This document shows, piece after piece, positions 1-9,559 of a stretch of DNA of 64,000 nt (the stretch's first letter is position 1; the number at the start of each line of letters is the position of its first letter). The translations under genes and the position numbers were made by a program. A model generated the notes under the pieces. It did no database searches and was not told the origin of the DNA. It saw nothing but the letters and a program-made list of their open reading frames with translations. Origin of the DNA: Fervidobacterium_A thailandense (GTDB lineage: Bacteria > Thermotogota > Thermotogae > Thermotogales > Fervidobacteriaceae); NCBI RefSeq assembly GCF_041505935.1, contig NZ_CP140110.1, one strand, 5' to 3'.

Positions 1-2
1 TA

Positions 3-2513
3 ACTGTTAACGGTCGAGTTGTGGAGCTTTCGAAGGCGACTCAGGTGCCTTTGTCGAACAACGACGTTGTCGAAATCAAAAAGTATCCGGAATTTAAAGT
101 TTACATCACGGGTGATTTTACAAATCAAAGTGTTGTAAGCTTTGAACCGGATGAACCGAAGACCTTGCAGCAACTGTTGGTCAAACTGGGTGGGTTAAAG
201 ACTGACCAAATCAAGTGGATCGAGAGTATCAAACTCAACGGGCAAACTGTTGACCTATCCAAGTTGTCGGTGTACAGTCTAAACGATAAAGATGTGGTCG
301 AAATCAAAAAATATCCGGAGTTTCGTGTGTACTTGACTGGGGATTTCACCACGCAGACGCAGATAATCTTCGAGCCGGACGAGCCGAGGACCATTCAACA
401 GCTTCTTGTTAAAGTCGGAGGGCTCAAGACCGACCAACTTAAATGGATAGAGAGTATAAAATTGAACGGCCAGCCGGTGGAATTGTCAAAACTCTCCAAC
501 TACACCCTCAAGGATAAAGACGTTGTCGAGATTAGAAAGTACCCAGAGTTCCGCGTGTACATAACCGGGGATTTCACAAACCAAACGCAGGTAAATTTTG
601 AACCAGACGAGCCGAAAACACTCGAGCAACTCTTTATCAAAATCGGAGGTTTCAAAACAGACCAACTTAAATGGATAGAGAGTGTGAAACTCAACGGGCA
701 ACGTGTGGATCTTTCCAAGTTGTCTAACTACGTACTAAAAGATAAGGACGTGGTCGAAATAAAGAAATATCCCGAGTTCTACGTTTATGTTCAGGGCCTC
801 GTGAACACAAAGGGAAGAATCTTATTTGATCCTGAGGAGAAACGAACACTCAAGACACTCCTTGCAAAAGTTGGGCTTCCGAACGACGAAGTGGAAAACG
901 AAGGCATGGTTCTAATCAACAACGAAACGACGATTGCCGTAAAGGATGTATTGTACGGAACAAAGGACTTACCACTTGCGCTCGGTGACATGGTGCAAGT
1001 TTCGTACGAACCGTTCATTGTAAACGTGATTGGTCCTTCCGCTGGAACTGTCCAGCTTAGTTACAAAGAACCGCGTACATTGTCGTACTTGGTCAAGAAA
1101 GTTGGGATTACCGATCCTGAATCGGTGGAGAAAATCGTTCTGGTACGTGGAGGAAAGCAAACTGAATATGACGCAAAGCAGCTGCTGTTCGGGAACATAC
1201 AGATTCCATTAAGCAAACTCGATACGGTAGTCGTCAAACCTGCTCTTGCGAACGCTGTCTACGTAACCGGTGATGTTGCTGCGTACGTAACATTTGCTTC
1301 GAACGAACCGATAACACTTCAGAGGGTGATCTCGAAGATAGGTCTGAGTGATTTGAGAAGGGTTGATAAAATTATTGTTGAAGGTAAAGAAATACCAAAA
1401 GAAAGTGATGTACAACTTCAGCGAGGAACGATAGTCAACGTATCACTCAAGAAACCTATCTTCGTTACCGCAATGGGATACATACGCACCACGGGTCGGG
1501 TGACGTTCGAGTACTACGAGACGGCAGATCTGAAAAACCTATTTGCCAAACTTGGTGGTTTGATCATCAATCCGGAAAGTTACTACTCATCCGATACGGT
1601 GTACATCATCAGAGATGGCCGTGTCGTTGAGAGCTTCAACGCGTTCGAAGTATACACCGGTGTGAAGAACGCAGAACTGAAAGACGGCGACTTTGTATAC
1701 GTTACCGAAACACAACCAAAGCAAGTGTACGTCTTCGGAAAGGGTATGCCGAATGGACTTGTAAGGTTCACAGTGGGTGAGGAATTTGACCTGAGAACCT
1801 TAATTGGAAAACTTGGTGGAATGCGCGATGGTGTGAGCAAGAACATCTCCATCGTTGACGGTGAAAAAGTCCAAACGATAACTTGGAACGAATATGTGAA
1901 CATGAAACTCACAACGAATGCGATCGTACTTTTCGACGTTGACAAAGAAAACTTCATCTACATCATCGACGCAAACGGAAAACCGGACATGTTCTACACC
2001 GACAGACCGGTCACACTGTACGAAGTACTGACAAAAGTCGGATTGAACAAAAACTATCGCAGGATAGAGATAACTTCCGGGACACAAAAGCAAACAGTTC
2101 AGCTGAAAGACATCTCACAAGCTCGAAGCTACAACGTTAAACCGGGGGATGTAATAAGGGTCTTGGACGTACCTGAGAACTTTGCGTACGTACTCGGCGA
2201 AGTCAATAGACCGGGCATAATCACGCTCAATGAAAACACAACGGTCTTGCAGGCCATAATTCAAGCGGGATACTTTACATCAAAAGCCGTACCCTCGAGC
2301 GTCTGGCTGTACAAAGGTGGAGTAAACGGTAAACCAGTGCGAGTCAACCTGCAGGCAGCGGTTAGCGGTGGAAACATCGACTTCAACCCGGTCGTGGAAC
2401 CTGGAGACATCGTGTTCGTACCAACAGATATGTTTAAAACAGCCCTCGAATGGATACCGATTATAAACAATCTTATCCAGTTCTACAACAACGTTAGTAA
2501 CTTATTCAAATGA
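3..2513 (+). CDS. SLBB-repeat polysaccharide export protein (5' end outside window)
   Basis: The reading frame is open from the first bases, so the N-terminus, and any signal peptide or Poly_export domain, lies upstream of the window. The visible part is about ten SLBB-like beta-grasp modules of 75-95 residues, each with a YVxGxV-type strand and a later LxxLLxKxGG motif. The first three are nearly identical 76-residue units sharing KKYPEF and FEPDEPKTL. The last module (GEVNRPGIITLNENTTV) is closest to classical SLBB export proteins such as Wza. The C-terminus ends with a hydrophobic stretch (WIPIINNLIQFYNNV). Next to a Wzz-like gene and sugar transferases, it probably forms or lines the periplasm-spanning or outer-membrane conduit for a surface polysaccharide. 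The large number of SLBB modules is unusual compared with Wza. Family assignment is firm; the export role is inferred from family and context. Confidence 0.85.
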   Translation, partial: TVNGRVVELSKATQVPLSNNDVVEIKKYPEFKVYITGDFTNQSVVSFEPDEPKTLQQLLVKLGGLKTDQIKWIESIKLNGQTVDLSKLSVYSLNDKDVVEIKKYPEFRVYLTGDFTTQTQIIFEPDEPRTIQQLLVKVGGLKTDQLKWIESIKLNGQPVELSKLSNYTLKDKDVVEIRKYPEFRVYITGDFTNQTQVNFEPDEPKTLEQLFIKIGGFKTDQLKWIESVKLNGQRVDLSKLSNYVLKDKDVVEIKKYPEFYVYVQGLVNTKGRILFDPEEKRTLKTLLAKVGLPNDEVENEGMVLINNETTIAVKDVLYGTKDLPLALGDMVQVSYEPFIVNVIGPSAGTVQLSYKEPRTLSYLVKKVGITDPESVEKIVLVRGGKQTEYDAKQLLFGNIQIPLSKLDTVVVKPALANAVYVTGDVAAYVTFASNEPITLQRVISKIGLSDLRRVDKIIVEGKEIPKESDVQLQRGTIVNVSLKKPIFVTAMGYIRTTGRVTFEYYETADLKNLFAKLGGLIINPESYYSSDTVYIIRDGRVVESFNAFEVYTGVKNAELKDGDFVYVTETQPKQVYVFGKGMPNGLVRFTVGEEFDLRTLIGKLGGMRDGVSKNISIVDGEKVQTITWNEYVNMKLTTNAIVLFDVDKENFIYIIDANGKPDMFYTDRPVTLYEVLTKVGLNKNYRRIEITSGTQKQTVQLKDISQARSYNVKPGDVIRVLDVPENFAYVLGEVNRPGIITLNENTTVLQAIIQAGYFTSKAVPSSVWLYKGGVNGKPVRVNLQAAVSGGNIDFNPVVEPGDIVFVPTDMFKTALEWIPIINNLIQFYNNVSNLFK
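78..761 (+). repeat. Three tandem 228-bp repeats inside the SLBB gene
   Basis: Units 78-305, 306-533 and 534-761 are each exactly 228 bp (76 codons). They encode near-identical SLBB modules, each starting at the KKYPEF or RKYPEF motif. Partial sequence of a preceding unit is visible from position 3 (NGRVVELSK), so the array continues upstream. Synonymous differences between units show that the duplication is not brand new. Confidence 0.9.
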
Positions 2514-2542
2514 GAAGAGGTTAATTTAGGAGGGAAACGTTC

Positions 2543-4420
2543 GTGACGACGAGCAATTACGTTAGGGTAAAGGATGATATCACTGTAACAGATATTCTTA
2601 AAATATTGAAGAAAAGGATCAAGGTGGTCTTCCTTGTTTTCACCATTACTTTGCTCTTCACCATTCTCTACGTAGAATTTGTGGCCACTCCTTTGTACGA
2701 AGCGACCGCTAAACTGAAAATTCCTGCAACTTCCAGTGGATTCGGAACGTTAGGGTCAGTTGCAGCTCTAATACTTGGAACCGAAGGTACAGGTAGTCCA
2801 GATGTTACGACACAGCAAGAAATAATGTTGAGCAGAACGGTTTTAGAGGAGGTTGTGAGAAAAACAGGTCTGCTCGAGGTAAAACAAAGGCGGGAAAATA
2901 ACAAAAATTTAACCATGGATCAGGTGGTTGACTACTTGAAACGTAAGAAAACGATTTCAATTTCAAGTGTAAAAAATTCATCTATAATTGAGATCAAGGT
3001 ATACGACAGCGATCGAGAGCTGGCCAAAAAGATCCTCGAGGAATTGATTAACAGCTACATAGCCACGTATGTGAGACTCAACAAAGACGAAAAGACCGCG
3101 CAACTTGAGGTTCTTGAGCGCCAAATTCCGGAGCTTGAACGTGAAATTGCTGAAATAGGTGAAAAGATAAAGAATTTTAAGTTAACAAAGTCGGTTTCTC
3201 CAAGTCAAGAGGGTGAACTGTACGTATCAGCGATAGCGACACTGGCAAAGGAAAAGTATGAAACTGAAAACGAAATCCAGAGCACGAAAGCGGCGGTTGC
3301 GAGGATAGAGGCTCAAATAAATGCTTTGCAAGCCGACAAGAAAAAACTCGGATACACACCAACGAGTGGATTGCTTGAAAAATACCGTGCTGAGCTTGCC
3401 GAGCTTCAAACAAGGTATAGCTCTTTGATTCAACAATACACGGAAGATCATCCCGACGTAAAATCAACCAGAGCTCAAATAGAACAGGTTGAGCGGGAGA
3501 TCGAAAAGGAAATACAGAGGATAGTATCTTCAAAAATAGAGTCTCCAAGTCCGTTACTTCAAGAGCTATACAGTCAGCTCATTGAAAACAAGCTCAAGTT
3601 ACCGATTCTTGAAACGAAACTCTCGGCTTTGAACAAGTCAATTCAAGATGTTGAGTCAAAGCTCAAAAAACTACCGCTTATAGAGCAAGAATACCTGAAC
3701 TTAGAAAGAGACTACAAAATAAAGCAAACGATTTACGCAGCCCTGGTGCAAAAATACGAAGAACTCAAACTTAACGCTGCCGGATCAGAGGCGAACAAAC
3801 CACAGATAGTTGATCCTCCGTACGTGCCAGAACGTCCGTCAAAACCAGACAAAAAGTTGTCATTAGCCATAGGAGCTGTTGCAGGGCTATTCATGGCTTT
3901 TCTTAGCGCTTTTCTGAGGGAGGGCTTGGATAAGAAACTGAGGACTATCGAAGATTTATTAAGTATTATCTCCGTTCCGTTAATACTCTTGGCGAAGTCT
4001 GATAGAGAAAAAGCTTTAAGTACAATGTTTACGCATATTCTCAATAACTTTCCTAAAGATCATAACTTCGCGTTAATTAGTCCCGATAGTGAACGTGCTT
4101 TAGAACTTGCCTACAACTTGAGTCAAAAGGTACTTAATGACAGCAAACTATCTTTCAGCGTACTATCAATTGATGACACTGAATTAGTTTGCCTTGATAA
4201 AAAAATTGGCAACGAACATAATGATAACGGAATACTTATATTAAAAGCTCCCGTTCTCGAAAAAAGTTACCAGGGGTACATCGTAGCCAAGAAATCCGAT
4301 GGTGTGATCTTAGTCGTGGAATTACATCATTCCTTAAAGACGAATGTCTTGAACTTCCTCTCGTGGTGCTCCGAGAATGAAATAAAAGTTTACGGAGTGA
4401 TAATCTTTGAGCAAACCTGA
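2543..4420 (+). CDS. Wzz/GumC-type chain-length and export regulator with degenerate BY-kinase domain
   Basis: 625 residues from GTG, behind a strong AGGAGG-like site. The order is: a Wzz domain with TM1 at about 28-48; a long periplasmic coiled coil (about 165-415) with a GNVR-like segment near 385-410; a proline-rich stretch and TM2 at about 438-460; then a cytoplasmic domain at about 470-625. The cytoplasmic part has the layout of a bacterial tyrosine kinase (CpsD/Wzc): a FALISPDSERALELAYNLS stretch stands where Walker A should be, followed by a DGVILVVELHHS strand and KVYGVIIF near the end. The GKS/T of Walker A and the tyrosine cluster are missing, so it is probably a pseudokinase. It sits between the SLBB exporter and the sugar-phosphate transferase and overlaps the latter by one base (TGATG). 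The likely role is setting chain length of the exported polymer at the inner membrane. Confidence 0.85.
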   Translation: MTTSNYVRVKDDITVTDILKILKKRIKVVFLVFTITLLFTILYVEFVATPLYEATAKLKIPATSSGFGTLGSVAALILGTEGTGSPDVTTQQEIMLSRTVLEEVVRKTGLLEVKQRRENNKNLTMDQVVDYLKRKKTISISSVKNSSIIEIKVYDSDRELAKKILEELINSYIATYVRLNKDEKTAQLEVLERQIPELEREIAEIGEKIKNFKLTKSVSPSQEGELYVSAIATLAKEKYETENEIQSTKAAVARIEAQINALQADKKKLGYTPTSGLLEKYRAELAELQTRYSSLIQQYTEDHPDVKSTRAQIEQVEREIEKEIQRIVSSKIESPSPLLQELYSQLIENKLKLPILETKLSALNKSIQDVESKLKKLPLIEQEYLNLERDYKIKQTIYAALVQKYEELKLNAAGSEANKPQIVDPPYVPERPSKPDKKLSLAIGAVAGLFMAFLSAFLREGLDKKLRTIEDLLSIISVPLILLAKSDREKALSTMFTHILNNFPKDHNFALISPDSERALELAYNLSQKVLNDSKLSFSVLSIDDTELVCLDKKIGNEHNDNGILILKAPVLEKSYQGYIVAKKSDGVILVVELHHSLKTNVLNFLSWCSENEIKVYGVIIFEQT

Positions 4421-5730
4421 TGAAAAACCTCAGTGTAAAAGGTTTGATAAAATATGGTGAGGGCAATGAGAAAAGCGGGGGTGTTAAAATTTTAATCCTT
4501 GTAAGCCTGTTGACCGTGTATACCATCTTCTTTACTGTTACTAAGAACATCCTAATAGCAACTTTTGCATCGGTCATTTGGGTGATAACAGCATACGCGT
4601 TTAGAACATTCGAGTTTGATGCCCTTGAGAGCCTCAACGAACAGTTGGTTAGAATCTTAGTTTCATCGTTTTTTTCAGGCATGTTCATTCTTTTACCAGA
4701 GCTTACAGATACCCCAAACTTCTCGGGAAAACAGATTTTGAAAGGACTTCTTTACACTTATTTCGCCACTCCCTTCTTAAATTACGTACTCTACAATTTC
4801 CTCTTCTTGCGTCTTTCAAAGCCAAGACATTATTTGGTGATTGGTAGAAAAGAAGAAGAGGTCGGCCGTATACTTGACGAAATAACTGAGAAGTCCCGTG
4901 GCAAAATTGTTTTTGAAGAATTTTTAAATCCATCCCCCGCTGTTCTCAAAGTGAAACTGGATAACTTTAATGATATACTAGTTGCAGACTTTGAACTTTA
5001 CAAACGCGTAAAACATATCTTGGAACCGTACAAGTCTTCTAAAAAGATAGAGTATTTATCCGATCTGTCGGAGAAGATACTCCGAAGGATTCCTCTCGAA
5101 GTTGTCGATAGATTTCGAGAGTATTATGAAATAGAGTTCGAAAATGCAAAAGAATCACCTACTAAGCGTATTCTTGATATGTTTGGAGCAATATTAGGGC
5201 TCGTGTTTTTTGCACCGATCATACTAATCGCGGCGGTTGCGATTTTAATTGAGGATGGTCCACCCGTAGTTTTCAAGCAACTCAGAGTTGGAAAAAACAA
5301 TAAGGAGTTCATGATTGTCAAACTCCGGAGTATGAAAAAACAAACCGATGGCCAAGCTCGGTTTGCAGACCAAGAAAAGGATCGAATACTCAAAATAGGC
5401 AAGATAATACGTCCCACCAGGATAGATGAAGCACTTCAGTTCTGGAACATTCTGAAGGGTGATATGAGTCTCGTCGGTCCCAGGCCAGAGCAAATACCGT
5501 TTGTCAGGGAGTTTGAGCAGAAGATTCCGTACTATTCCTACCGCCACAAACTCAAACCAGGTCTCACAGGATGGGCTCAGATAATGTACCAATACAGCTC
5601 AACGCTTGAAGAGGTTAAAAGAAAACTTGAGTACGATTTGTACTACATAAAGAACCGCTCAACACTCATGGACCTAAGAATAATTCTCCAGACGATAGAA
5701 GCGGTATTTTGGAGAAGAGGGGCTAAATGA
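4420..5730 (+). CDS. Undecaprenyl-phosphate sugar-phosphotransferase (WbaP/WcaJ type)
   Basis: 436 residues with several N-terminal membrane segments (about 20-140), a CoA-binding-like central region, and the bacterial sugar transferase domain at about 245-436. That domain begins with the KRILDMFGAILGLVFF membrane-insertion helix and holds the hallmark FKQLRVGKNNKEF, FMIVKLRSM and SLVGPRPEQIPF motifs and the LKPGLTGWAQI signature. These proteins move a hexose-1-phosphate from a nucleotide sugar to undecaprenyl phosphate, the first step of Wzy-dependent polymer assembly. The ATG overlaps the upstream stop, and the downstream glycosyltransferase again overlaps by four bases, so the genes are translationally coupled. 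The sugar specificity cannot be read from sequence. Confidence 0.93.
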   Translation: MKNLSVKGLIKYGEGNEKSGGVKILILVSLLTVYTIFFTVTKNILIATFASVIWVITAYAFRTFEFDALESLNEQLVRILVSSFFSGMFILLPELTDTPNFSGKQILKGLLYTYFATPFLNYVLYNFLFLRLSKPRHYLVIGRKEEEVGRILDEITEKSRGKIVFEEFLNPSPAVLKVKLDNFNDILVADFELYKRVKHILEPYKSSKKIEYLSDLSEKILRRIPLEVVDRFREYYEIEFENAKESPTKRILDMFGAILGLVFFAPIILIAAVAILIEDGPPVVFKQLRVGKNNKEFMIVKLRSMKKQTDGQARFADQEKDRILKIGKIIRPTRIDEALQFWNILKGDMSLVGPRPEQIPFVREFEQKIPYYSYRHKLKPGLTGWAQIMYQYSSTLEEVKRKLEYDLYYIKNRSTLMDLRIILQTIEAVFWRRGAK

Positions 5731-6863
5731 TGGAAAAAAGAAAAAAGCGGATGCTGCAAATGATTACTCGCTCCGACTGGGCTGGAGGCCAGAAGGTTTT
5801 GTATTCGCTTGTTTACGGTCTACTCAAGTACTATCCGGACGAGTTTGAAATCGAAGTAGCTTGTGGGAAAGAGAACGGGATGTTAATACCGGAATTGGAA
5901 AAGTTAGGTATCAAAGTGTATGTTATACCTGATCTTGTGAGGGAGATTTCTCCTCTTAGGGATTTGAAAGCTTTTATTCGAATCTTTAAACTAATTAAAC
6001 GCGGGAAATACGATATTGTCCATTTACATTCTTCGAAAGCTGGATTTCTTGGTCGAATAGCGGCGAGGTTAGCTGGTGTTCCAAAGATAGTTTACACAAT
6101 TCATGGCTGGTGGCCGATAGAGCAATACAACGGTTGGAAAAAGAAAATTTTGATTTTTGTTGAAAGAATCGGGGCGAAATTTTGCGACAAGTTGGTATTC
6201 TTGTGTCATAACGACATGAAAAAAGCTGAGAATTGGAGGATAGGAAAAAAAGAACAGTACGTAATCATTCCAAATGCTATCATTCCCATTGATAACTCTA
6301 AATTTCAGAGTGGCAAGTTAAGAAAGGAACTTGGAATTTCGGATAATATCAAAATTGTAGGAAATGTTGCGAGGTTGGATCCACCGAAGAATCCAATAAG
6401 ATTTCTTGAAATTGCACGGCAAGTACTGATGAAGAGACAAGATGTGAGGTTCGTTTGGATAGGGGGTAGTGTTGTCGAGGACTTCTACGGTGAACAAGTT
6501 GAACGTTGGTTATCCGAACATTCAGAAATGCGCGAAGTGGTATATTTCTTACCCTTTAGGAAGGATTCCATTGAACTGATGGCTGATTTTGATGTTTTAT
6601 TGATAACGTCGGATATGGAAGGCTTGCCGTTAGTAGCCCTTGAGGCCAAAAACTTAGGAATACCGGTAGTAAGTACAAACGTTGGTTGCCTTGTCGAACA
6701 ATCGTACGTACGTACCTTTATGAACCAGGAACAAATTGTTTCGCATTTAGTGGAACTTTTGAATGGTAATTCACGAAAGCCGTCATCTTATGAAGAACTT
6801 GGTATCGAGTTTAGAAACTCGTTCGTTAAGGGTTATGTTCAAATCTATCTCAATTCACATTAG
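5727..6863 (+). CDS. Glycosyltransferase family 4
   Basis: 378 residues with a GT-B fold. The N-terminal half has a GGQKVLYSLVYGL acceptor-side motif typical of retaining GT4 enzymes, HLHSSKAGFLGRIAARLAG, and TIHGW. The C-terminal half has the VARLDPPKNPIRF nucleotide-sugar-binding segment and the MEGLPLVALEAKNLGIPVVST motif with the EGxPxxxLEA acid signature. It adds one sugar to the lipid-linked repeat unit on the cytoplasmic face. The start ATGATG overlaps the stop of the sugar-phosphate transferase, supporting one operon. Donor and acceptor are unknown. Confidence 0.92.
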   Translation: MMEKRKKRMLQMITRSDWAGGQKVLYSLVYGLLKYYPDEFEIEVACGKENGMLIPELEKLGIKVYVIPDLVREISPLRDLKAFIRIFKLIKRGKYDIVHLHSSKAGFLGRIAARLAGVPKIVYTIHGWWPIEQYNGWKKKILIFVERIGAKFCDKLVFLCHNDMKKAENWRIGKKEQYVIIPNAIIPIDNSKFQSGKLRKELGISDNIKIVGNVARLDPPKNPIRFLEIARQVLMKRQDVRFVWIGGSVVEDFYGEQVERWLSEHSEMREVVYFLPFRKDSIELMADFDVLLITSDMEGLPLVALEAKNLGIPVVSTNVGCLVEQSYVRTFMNQEQIVSHLVELLNGNSRKPSSYEELGIEFRNSFVKGYVQIYLNSH

Positions 6864-6887
6864 AGAAGTGAAGAGGGGCTCTTTAAG

Positions 6888-8261
6888 ATGCTAATCTCCA
6901 TCTCAGTTATGTTTATCCTGCTATCGATAGTGGCTGAGATTTACTTCTTGAAAACTGGTCCATTCGTAAGGTTAATGAATATCCCAAATCTAATCTACAT
7001 TTACTTACTAAGGCCGATGGCTATCCTTTCTATAGGGACATCAATCTTGTACTCGAGGGAGTTTGATATCCAGTCTTACAAGTTGGGATGGTTCCTTGCT
7101 TCACTGTATATTATCAGCGAAAATATCGGGTACCTTTTCACATTTCCACGACTTAGCAAGATGGTAGGTAACAATGGAGTAATTTCTGAAGTAAGTGTTG
7201 GATTCCAAGATTACGAAGCTCATCAGGAAGAAATTCTTAGAGTAATTAAGTCCTCAATATTTTGGTTGGTCATGTTTTCTACGACATTTTTACTTACGAT
7301 GTTCCTGACAGCGGGTACTTCGTTTTTAGCCCAGAACAGGAACATGGCAATGGCTGCTGTGAATCCTCTTTTGCGTTACATTTATCCATTCGTTCAGTTA
7401 TCAGCAGCTGTGTTGGCATTCTCCGCTGTGATACTAATTTTTTCCTACAAGCGGTTATTTTTTGGTGTTTCAACCTTGATCGTATCGCTGGTTATAACGA
7501 GCATTATTTATCAGCGAGGAATGACTACTGGGTTTTTGGTCCTTGCTGGTACAGTAGCTTTTGATCTTTACAGACTGAGGAGAGGTAAAATAAGCCTGAA
7601 GCTTCTGCTACGCTATCTGATTGTGCTGCTTTTTCTCTTCATACTTCTTGTTTTCTTGAGAGATATTTATAATCTATTTGTCACGGGACAGTTTAACTTA
7701 TTTAAGTCATTGCAGAAAAGCGAGTTTGACAATCTGAATATGTTCTTTTTGATTTTGTCATCGAGACCTGACGGAGACGTGTTGGAAATCTGGAGTATTC
7801 TTCTCCGTTTTCTTTCCAGGAATGGGCCGCTGCTCGGGGAAACGTTGATTCGGGCCCCATTAATGTTAATGAGTTCTAACTTCCGGTTGAAAACTGGTAT
7901 GAAAACGGGTGTTGACATTTTGAACGAGTACTACGACTTTAACACATACTGGTTCAGAAAATTTGGATTCAATGTAAATGCCGCCCAAGAGTTGGTTTTG
8001 AATTTTCACTTTATCAGTGCCTTGTACGGGTTTTTTGTAGGTGCACTGAACGGTCTTTTAGTGAGATGGTATTACAAGAGATTGCGAAAGGGTGAATTCA
8101 TCAAATCAACAATATACTTTAGCGCAGTTTCTTACTTCTTGACAACGTTTGCTGCCTTCCAGTGGATGATTTTTGAAATTATCTTTGCGGAGATCCTTTC
8201 GCTTCTGCTGAAAATTAAACTTCGCACATCAAGAAATGGAACGATAGTTTTCGAAACTTGA
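6888..8261 (+). CDS. Wzy-like polysaccharide polymerase, multi-pass membrane protein
   Basis: 457 residues, overwhelmingly hydrophobic, with about ten to twelve membrane segments. A large hydrophilic loop at roughly 260-370 contains charged and aromatic residues (LRFLSRNGPLLGE, NEYYDFNTYWFRKFG). Length and topology match O-antigen or repeat-unit polymerases, which are poorly conserved in sequence. No motif proves this, but the position between glycosyltransferases and upstream of glf and wzx makes Wzy the best reading. GAGGGG precedes the ATG at a suitable distance. A WaaL-type ligase is the main alternative. Confidence 0.65.
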   Translation: MLISISVMFILLSIVAEIYFLKTGPFVRLMNIPNLIYIYLLRPMAILSIGTSILYSREFDIQSYKLGWFLASLYIISENIGYLFTFPRLSKMVGNNGVISEVSVGFQDYEAHQEEILRVIKSSIFWLVMFSTTFLLTMFLTAGTSFLAQNRNMAMAAVNPLLRYIYPFVQLSAAVLAFSAVILIFSYKRLFFGVSTLIVSLVITSIIYQRGMTTGFLVLAGTVAFDLYRLRRGKISLKLLLRYLIVLLFLFILLVFLRDIYNLFVTGQFNLFKSLQKSEFDNLNMFFLILSSRPDGDVLEIWSILLRFLSRNGPLLGETLIRAPLMLMSSNFRLKTGMKTGVDILNEYYDFNTYWFRKFGFNVNAAQELVLNFHFISALYGFFVGALNGLLVRWYYKRLRKGEFIKSTIYFSAVSYFLTTFAAFQWMIFEIIFAEILSLLLKIKLRTSRNGTIVFET

Positions 8262-8364
8262 GGTCTTACGTAATGTACGTGCACGACCGCGCATAGCCTT
8301 CGACGTGTGACAAAGTTTTATCCATGTTGTGAAATTAAGGAGAGCATTAGGGAGGAATGAATTC

Positions 8365-9495
8365 GTGAAGAGAATTCTGGTATGCTATTTTGGTCACTCT
8401 GGTTCTGGTCCTTTGATATCGTATCAACTTGTTAGATCGTTCTCACTTCGTAATGATACGAAAACAATGGTAGCTTTATCTTCAAAATTGTCGAAGCACT
8501 CGGAGTGGTTATCACTTGAAAATGTAGACATTCGCTTTTTTGACTTGCCAAACAAATTTACCGAAATTCTAAGTTTTTCACATCTCTCAGCCGAGCTTGG
8601 TAGATTAGCTGCCCAGGTAGTTAATTTTTCACCAAATGCTGTCGTATTTACCATGATACATCCCCTAAACTATATTGTGGCAAAAAAGTTGAAACAGAGC
8701 TGTGGTAAAAACACCAAGTTCATTTCCATTATCCATGACCCAAAACCACACCTCGGTGAAAGGGTTTGGGTACGAGTTCTCCAAAGACTTGAACTGCGGT
8801 TTCCAGATGCTTTTATTACACTCTCGGAAAGTTCCAAAGAGATTCTCAAAAAACAAACTTCGAAGCCGATCATGGCTCTTATGCACCCGTTACTGGCTTC
8901 TGAAGTGAATGAGAGTGCCGAAATCTCTTTTTTTGACACGAGATCAGTAATGAATAAGTTCATTTTCCTATTTTACGGGAGGTTAGAGCCGTACAAAGGT
9001 CTTGAGTTTCTGATTGAAGCGTTTAAGAGGCTACAATTTGAGAGAGACGATGTTTACCTTGTAGTAGCGGGAAAGGGAAAGATTTCACGCCGACTAAGAG
9101 CCGAAATAAGAGAACTCGAGGATAGAAAGACCGCGGTGTTTATTAACCGTTATCTTTCAGATAAAGAGGTGCATTCTCTAATACGTTTGTCGGATGTGGT
9201 CGTCATACCATATACCGAAGCAACACAGTCTGGAATAATCCCACAGGTATTACCTTTGAGAAAACCGATAATAACAACCTGCGTGGACGGACTTGTTGAA
9301 CAGTCCTTCTTTGGGCAGTTAGCTATGCTTGTTCCTCCGAAAAACTCGTTTTTCCTGTACCTTGCCATGAAGCGGTTTTGCGAAAACAACGAAACTATAA
9401 AGGCTCATTTTGCTCGAGCACTTGAGAAAGAGTACAAGCTTCCCACATTTGACGACTTAGCGGAGAATATCATAAATTTCGTTGAAAGTTTATGA
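8365..9495 (+). CDS. Glycosyltransferase family 4
   Basis: About 376 residues. An in-frame GTG exists at 8329, but the GTG at 8365 has GGAGG nine bases upstream and gives the normal N-terminus KRILVCYFGHSGSGPLIS, so I chose it. The C-terminal GT-B half has FLFYGRLEPYKGLEFLIEAF and VVIPYTEATQSGIIPQVLPL, matching the donor-binding part of GT4 enzymes. In this protein the usual EGxPxxxLEA acid motif is replaced by TQSGIIPQV, as in some GT4 subgroups. It probably adds one sugar of the surface repeat unit. The 100-bp gap to the previous gene contains nothing recognisable. Confidence 0.88.
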   Translation: MKRILVCYFGHSGSGPLISYQLVRSFSLRNDTKTMVALSSKLSKHSEWLSLENVDIRFFDLPNKFTEILSFSHLSAELGRLAAQVVNFSPNAVVFTMIHPLNYIVAKKLKQSCGKNTKFISIIHDPKPHLGERVWVRVLQRLELRFPDAFITLSESSKEILKKQTSKPIMALMHPLLASEVNESAEISFFDTRSVMNKFIFLFYGRLEPYKGLEFLIEAFKRLQFERDDVYLVVAGKGKISRRLRAEIRELEDRKTAVFINRYLSDKEVHSLIRLSDVVVIPYTEATQSGIIPQVLPLRKPIITTCVDGLVEQSFFGQLAMLVPPKNSFFLYLAMKRFCENNETIKAHFARALEKEYKLPTFDDLAENIINFVESL

Positions 9496-9559
9496 GAGTT
9501 TCATCCTTAAATTCAGGCTCCTTTTTTAGACTCACGTACATCAAAGAAGGGGAGATAAG

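Noticed and set aside
78..761. CRISPR-like repeat array
   Set aside because: The repeats are 228 bp, contiguous, in frame and encode SLBB modules. No short-repeat/spacer pattern was seen anywhere in the window.
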